A stretch of 7,304 nt of DNA from positions 1-7,304 of the forward strand of contig JAEWZG010000114.1 in the NCBI GenBank assembly GCA_023395435.1, written 5' to 3'. The position numbers and the translations under genes are program-made. The notes below the pieces were generated by a model, which did not search any database, had not been told where the DNA came from, and worked only from the letters and a program-made list of their open reading frames with translations. The stretch is from Bacillota bacterium. GTDB taxonomy: Bacteria; Bacillota; Clostridia; Oscillospirales; Ruminococcaceae. Positions 5,139 through 7,304 of the stretch are shown here, in pieces; position 1 is the first letter of the stretch; each line of letters begins with the position of its first letter.

Positions 5139-6065
5139 GTGGAATTTAAACATATATCTGTTTTATTAAATGAGAGTATTGAAGGCTTAAATATAAATCC
5201 CGACGGAATATATGTTGATGCAACAGCTGGTGGAGCTGGCCATTCAAGAGAAATTGCCAAGCATCTTAATGGTGGAAGACTCATCGCTATTGACCGCGAC
5301 CCTACTGCAGTAGAAGTAGCTAAAGAAAGGCTACAGGAATTTAACGCGACAGTAGTTAAAAGTAATTACTCAGAAATTGATGAGGTCTTAAATAATATTG
5401 ATATTGATAAGGTTGATGGAGTTCTTCTTGATTTAGGTGTATCCTCCTATCAGCTTGATACAGGGGAACGAGGTTTCTCGTATCACGTTGATGCACCGCT
5501 TGATATGAGAATGAGTCAGGAAGGCACATCAGCCTACGATATAATAAATAACTATTCTTATGAACAGCTTTCAAAAATTATTTTTGAGTTTGGAGAAGAG
5601 AAATTCTCAAGAAGCATTGCTTCAAGGATTGTAAAACAAAGAGAGAGTGCACCAATAAAAACAACACTTGAACTTGCAGAAATAATTAAAGAAAGCGTTC
5701 CAGCAAAAGTAAGAAGAGAAAAAAATCCTTGTAAAAAAACCTTTCAGGCAATAAGAATTGCCGTCAATAATGAATTTGAGCATCTTTCAATTGGGCTCGA
5801 TAAAGCGTTTTCTGTATTAAAGCCAGGTGGAAGACTTGCAGTAATAACCTTCCATTCGCTTGAAGATAGAATAGTAAAGCAAAGGTTTGCAGGATGGTGT
5901 AAGGGATGTATTTGTCCGCCGGATTTTCCACAGTGTATATGTGGAAAGAAGCCACAGGGGCAATTAATAAATAAAAAACCTATAGAAGCTGCGCAGGAAG
6001 AACTTGAAAATAATAATAGAAGCAGAAGTGCAAAATTAAGGGTTATAAAAAGATTAGGGGAGTGA
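5139..6065 (+). CDS. rsmH: 16S rRNA (cytosine1402-N4)-methyltransferase RsmH
   Basis: A 308-aa SAM-dependent methyltransferase that adds the N4-methyl group to C1402 of 16S rRNA in the decoding centre (formerly MraW). Motifs are HISVLLNE (5-12), SAM-binding VDATAGGAGHS (26-36), IDRDP (51-55), LLDLGVSSYQLD (96-107), KTFQAIRIAVN (200-210), FHSLEDRIVK (238-247) and the Cys-rich CKGCICPPDFPQCICGKKP (254-272). Length is full for the family. GTG 5139 is preceded by AAAGGGA (5124-5129), 9 nt away. It sits between mraZ and ftsL in the usual dcw order; the ftsL ATG lies 5 nt after its stop. Confidence 0.97.
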   Translation: MEFKHISVLLNESIEGLNINPDGIYVDATAGGAGHSREIAKHLNGGRLIAIDRDPTAVEVAKERLQEFNATVVKSNYSEIDEVLNNIDIDKVDGVLLDLGVSSYQLDTGERGFSYHVDAPLDMRMSQEGTSAYDIINNYSYEQLSKIIFEFGEEKFSRSIASRIVKQRESAPIKTTLELAEIIKESVPAKVRREKNPCKKTFQAIRIAVNNEFEHLSIGLDKAFSVLKPGGRLAVITFHSLEDRIVKQRFAGWCKGCICPPDFPQCICGKKPQGQLINKKPIEAAQEELENNNRSRSAKLRVIKRLGE

Positions 6066-6070
6066 TAAAA

Positions 6071-6541
6071 ATGGCAAAAGTAAATAATCTTGCATATGAT
6101 TATTCTATTTATGAGAATCTGCCACAAAAACAACCGGAAAAGAGAATTCAGGTTAAAAAGAATACCGCAGATATCCACACAGTTTCAGCCGTCAAATCAT
6201 TTATTACTGCCGTTGCTGCTCTTTGCCTTCTTTGCGCAATTCTTTATGGAAAGGTTCAGATAAGCCAGATGTATGGTGAGGCTTCAGATCTTAATAAACA
6301 GCTTGATAATATAAGCACAGCCAATGCTTCAATGGAAACTGAGCTGGAAGCCAAAACTTCAATACAAACTATTGAAGATTATGCAGTTAATACCTTGGGA
6401 TTAAAGAAGCTTGACAATAATCAGAAGGATTACGTTCAGGTTCAGAAGGAAAACAAAATTGAGGTTGTTAAGGAAGATGACAACGTTTTTGTTTCAATAA
6501 AAAACTGGTTTAAAGATGCTTTGGAATATATTGGAGCATAA
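6071..6541 (+). CDS. ftsL: FtsL-like septum formation protein
   Basis: A 156-aa bitopic membrane protein: cytoplasmic N-terminus of about 42 residues, one transmembrane helix at about 43-60, then an extracytoplasmic coiled coil (about 63-100) and a short region with YAVNTLGLKK (104-113), the usual FtsL/DivIC pattern. In the divisome such proteins pair with FtsB/DivIC and FtsQ/DivIB to activate septal peptidoglycan synthesis. ATG 6071 is used because AGGGGAG (6056-6062) is 8 nt upstream; an in-frame GTG at 6062 lies inside that SD. FtsL is called from position in the dcw cluster and topology, since sequence similarity in this family is low. The C-terminal tail of about 45 residues after the coiled coil is longer than in many FtsL proteins. 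Confidence 0.85.
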   Translation: MAKVNNLAYDYSIYENLPQKQPEKRIQVKKNTADIHTVSAVKSFITAVAALCLLCAILYGKVQISQMYGEASDLNKQLDNISTANASMETELEAKTSIQTIEDYAVNTLGLKKLDNNQKDYVQVQKENKIEVVKEDDNVFVSIKNWFKDALEYIGA

Positions 6542-6565
6542 TGAATAAAATATATTGTTGAGAGA

Positions 6566-6641
6566 GTTAAGCTATTCCCACATATTTCACATCTTAAATT
6601 AGTGGGCAATTAGACTTAGCTTTCTTTGTATAAAAAGCTAA
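6566..6641 (+). promoter_or_regulatory. Two mutually exclusive hairpins before the PBP gene
   Basis: Hairpin A: 6566-6581 pairs with 6602-6620, including CCCAC/GTGGG, TTAAG/CTTAG-type pairing and three single-base bulges on the right arm. Hairpin B: TTAGCTTT (6616-6623) pairs perfectly with AAAGCTAA (6634-6641), ending one base before SD AAGGAG (6643-6648). A and B share 6616-6620 and cannot form together. Neither has a U-tract. The gap of 113 bp is unusual between ftsL and its PBP neighbour and has no ORF. A TATAAA at 6629 has no -35 at proper spacing. Confidence 0.45.
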
Positions 6642-6654
6642 TAAGGAGATTATT

Positions 6655-7304
6655 ATGTCGGAAAAATCAACAGCAAGTATGCGGAGAAGATTATTTGGCG
6701 TTATTGGTTTAGTGCTTGTGTTGTTTACAGTAACAATTATATCAAATCTTTTAATGATTTCAATAAGGGATAACAATAAATATCAGAATCTTGCGAATAA
6801 TCAACAATTTGCAAGCAGAACAATTCATGCAAACCGTGGAACTATTAAGGATACTAACGGGCAGATTATTGCACAGAGTGCTACTGTATATAATGTTTTT
6901 ATTGACCCTGTTACATATACAAAATACGATAAAAAGAATCATGATTTAATTGTTAATACCCTATCAGAAACTCTTGAAGTAGATAAAGAAAAGATTGAAA
7001 AATATCTTTCAAAGAACAGCCAGTATGAGGTTATTAAGAGAAAGGTTGAAAAAAATACAGCGGATAAAATAAGGGAATTTATAAAAAAAGAGAAAATAGC
7101 AAGTATAGGATGTGATCCTGATACTTTAAGATATTACCCACAGAATGATCTTGCTGCCAGTGTAATAGGTTTTACAGATTATGACGGAAATGGAATATAT
7201 GGCATAGAAAAGCAATATGATGAATTTTTAACAGGAATAGATGGAAGAATAGTATCAGCAAAGGATGCTATGGGTCATCAGATGCCATATCGTTATGAGC
7301 AGAG
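6655..7304 (+). CDS. Class B penicillin-binding protein (FtsI/SpoVD family), 5' part
   Basis: The frame is open from ATG 6655 to the window edge (216 codons), so only the N-terminal portion is present. The protein has a short basic cytoplasmic tail (MRRR at 9-12), one transmembrane anchor at about 13-37, then the PBP dimer-domain start with the class B signature NRGTIKDTNGQIIAQS (60-75) and the later GNGIYGIEKQYDEFLTG motif. The transpeptidase domain (SxxK, SxN, KTG) must lie beyond the edge and cannot be checked. It crosslinks septal (or spore, if SpoVD) peptidoglycan at the outer membrane face. AAGGAG (6643-6648) is 6 nt before ATG. Position after ftsL fits either the division transpeptidase or its sporulation paralogue; any PASTA domain would lie outside the window. 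Confidence 0.93.
   Translation, partial: MSEKSTASMRRRLFGVIGLVLVLFTVTIISNLLMISIRDNNKYQNLANNQQFASRTIHANRGTIKDTNGQIIAQSATVYNVFIDPVTYTKYDKKNHDLIVNTLSETLEVDKEKIEKYLSKNSQYEVIKRKVEKNTADKIREFIKKEKIASIGCDPDTLRYYPQNDLAASVIGFTDYDGNGIYGIEKQYDEFLTGIDGRIVSAKDAMGHQMPYRYEQ

Noticed and set aside
5744..6178. Minus-strand ORFs opposite rsmH and ftsL
   Set aside because: They are antisense to strongly conserved RsmH coding sequence; hydrophobic composition is a by-product of the sense codons.
6610..6634. Internal promoter before the PBP gene (TATAAA at 6629)
   Set aside because: No -35-like hexamer at 16-18 nt spacing; TTAGAC is only 13 nt away.
6594..6942. Two 60-aa minus-strand ORFs across the PBP start
   Set aside because: They oppose the recognisable PBP N-terminus and lack initiation signals.
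1..7304. CRISPR array, integrase, transposase or defence system
   Set aside because: No spaced repeat array and no coding region resembling such proteins was seen on either strand.

Overview
The window looks like chromosome of a low-GC Gram-positive anaerobe, most likely a Clostridia member (Ruminococcus/Oscillospiraceae-like is a guess). The evidence is the AT-rich composition, strong Shine-Dalgarno sites, use of GTG and TTG starts, a yjdF gene with a structured leader, a lone ECF S component, and the dcw order mraZ-rsmH-ftsL-pbp. I see no phage, insertion sequence, CRISPR array or defence locus. Most of the content is recognisable housekeeping or salvage genes; the less ordinary material is regulatory RNA and operator architecture.

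Left part (1-1579): two tRNA genes, Thr(UGU) and Tyr(GUA), both with CCA encoded, end at a perfect 19-bp terminator hairpin. A small promoter/palindrome/terminator cassette follows. Next comes an unrecognised five-segment membrane protein with its own extended -10 promoter and terminator. Then yjdF (DUF2992) has its own promoter and a leader of about 130 nt that fits a yjdF-type riboswitch and carries a sequence complementary to its ribosome binding site.

Middle part (1578-4528): a P-loop ATPase of the PRK06851 type lies on the minus strand, converging on yjdF and sharing its terminator region. A 380-bp AT-rich gap holds divergent promoters. On the other side is a two-gene operon with a 4-bp overlap: pyridoxal/pyridoxamine kinase and an ECF transporter S component. 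Together they suggest vitamin B6 uptake and phosphorylation to the PLP form. A strong intrinsic terminator closes the operon.

Right part (4598-7304): the start of the division and cell wall (dcw) cluster. A consensus promoter is followed by three direct repeats at exactly 10-bp period (MraZ boxes), then mraZ (TTG start), rsmH (GTG start), an FtsL-like septal protein, a 113-bp gap with two mutually exclusive hairpins, and the 5' portion of a class B penicillin-binding protein (FtsI/SpoVD family) that runs off the window. This last ORF is open to the edge. The genes are co-oriented and probably co-transcribed, with MraZ repressing its own operon.
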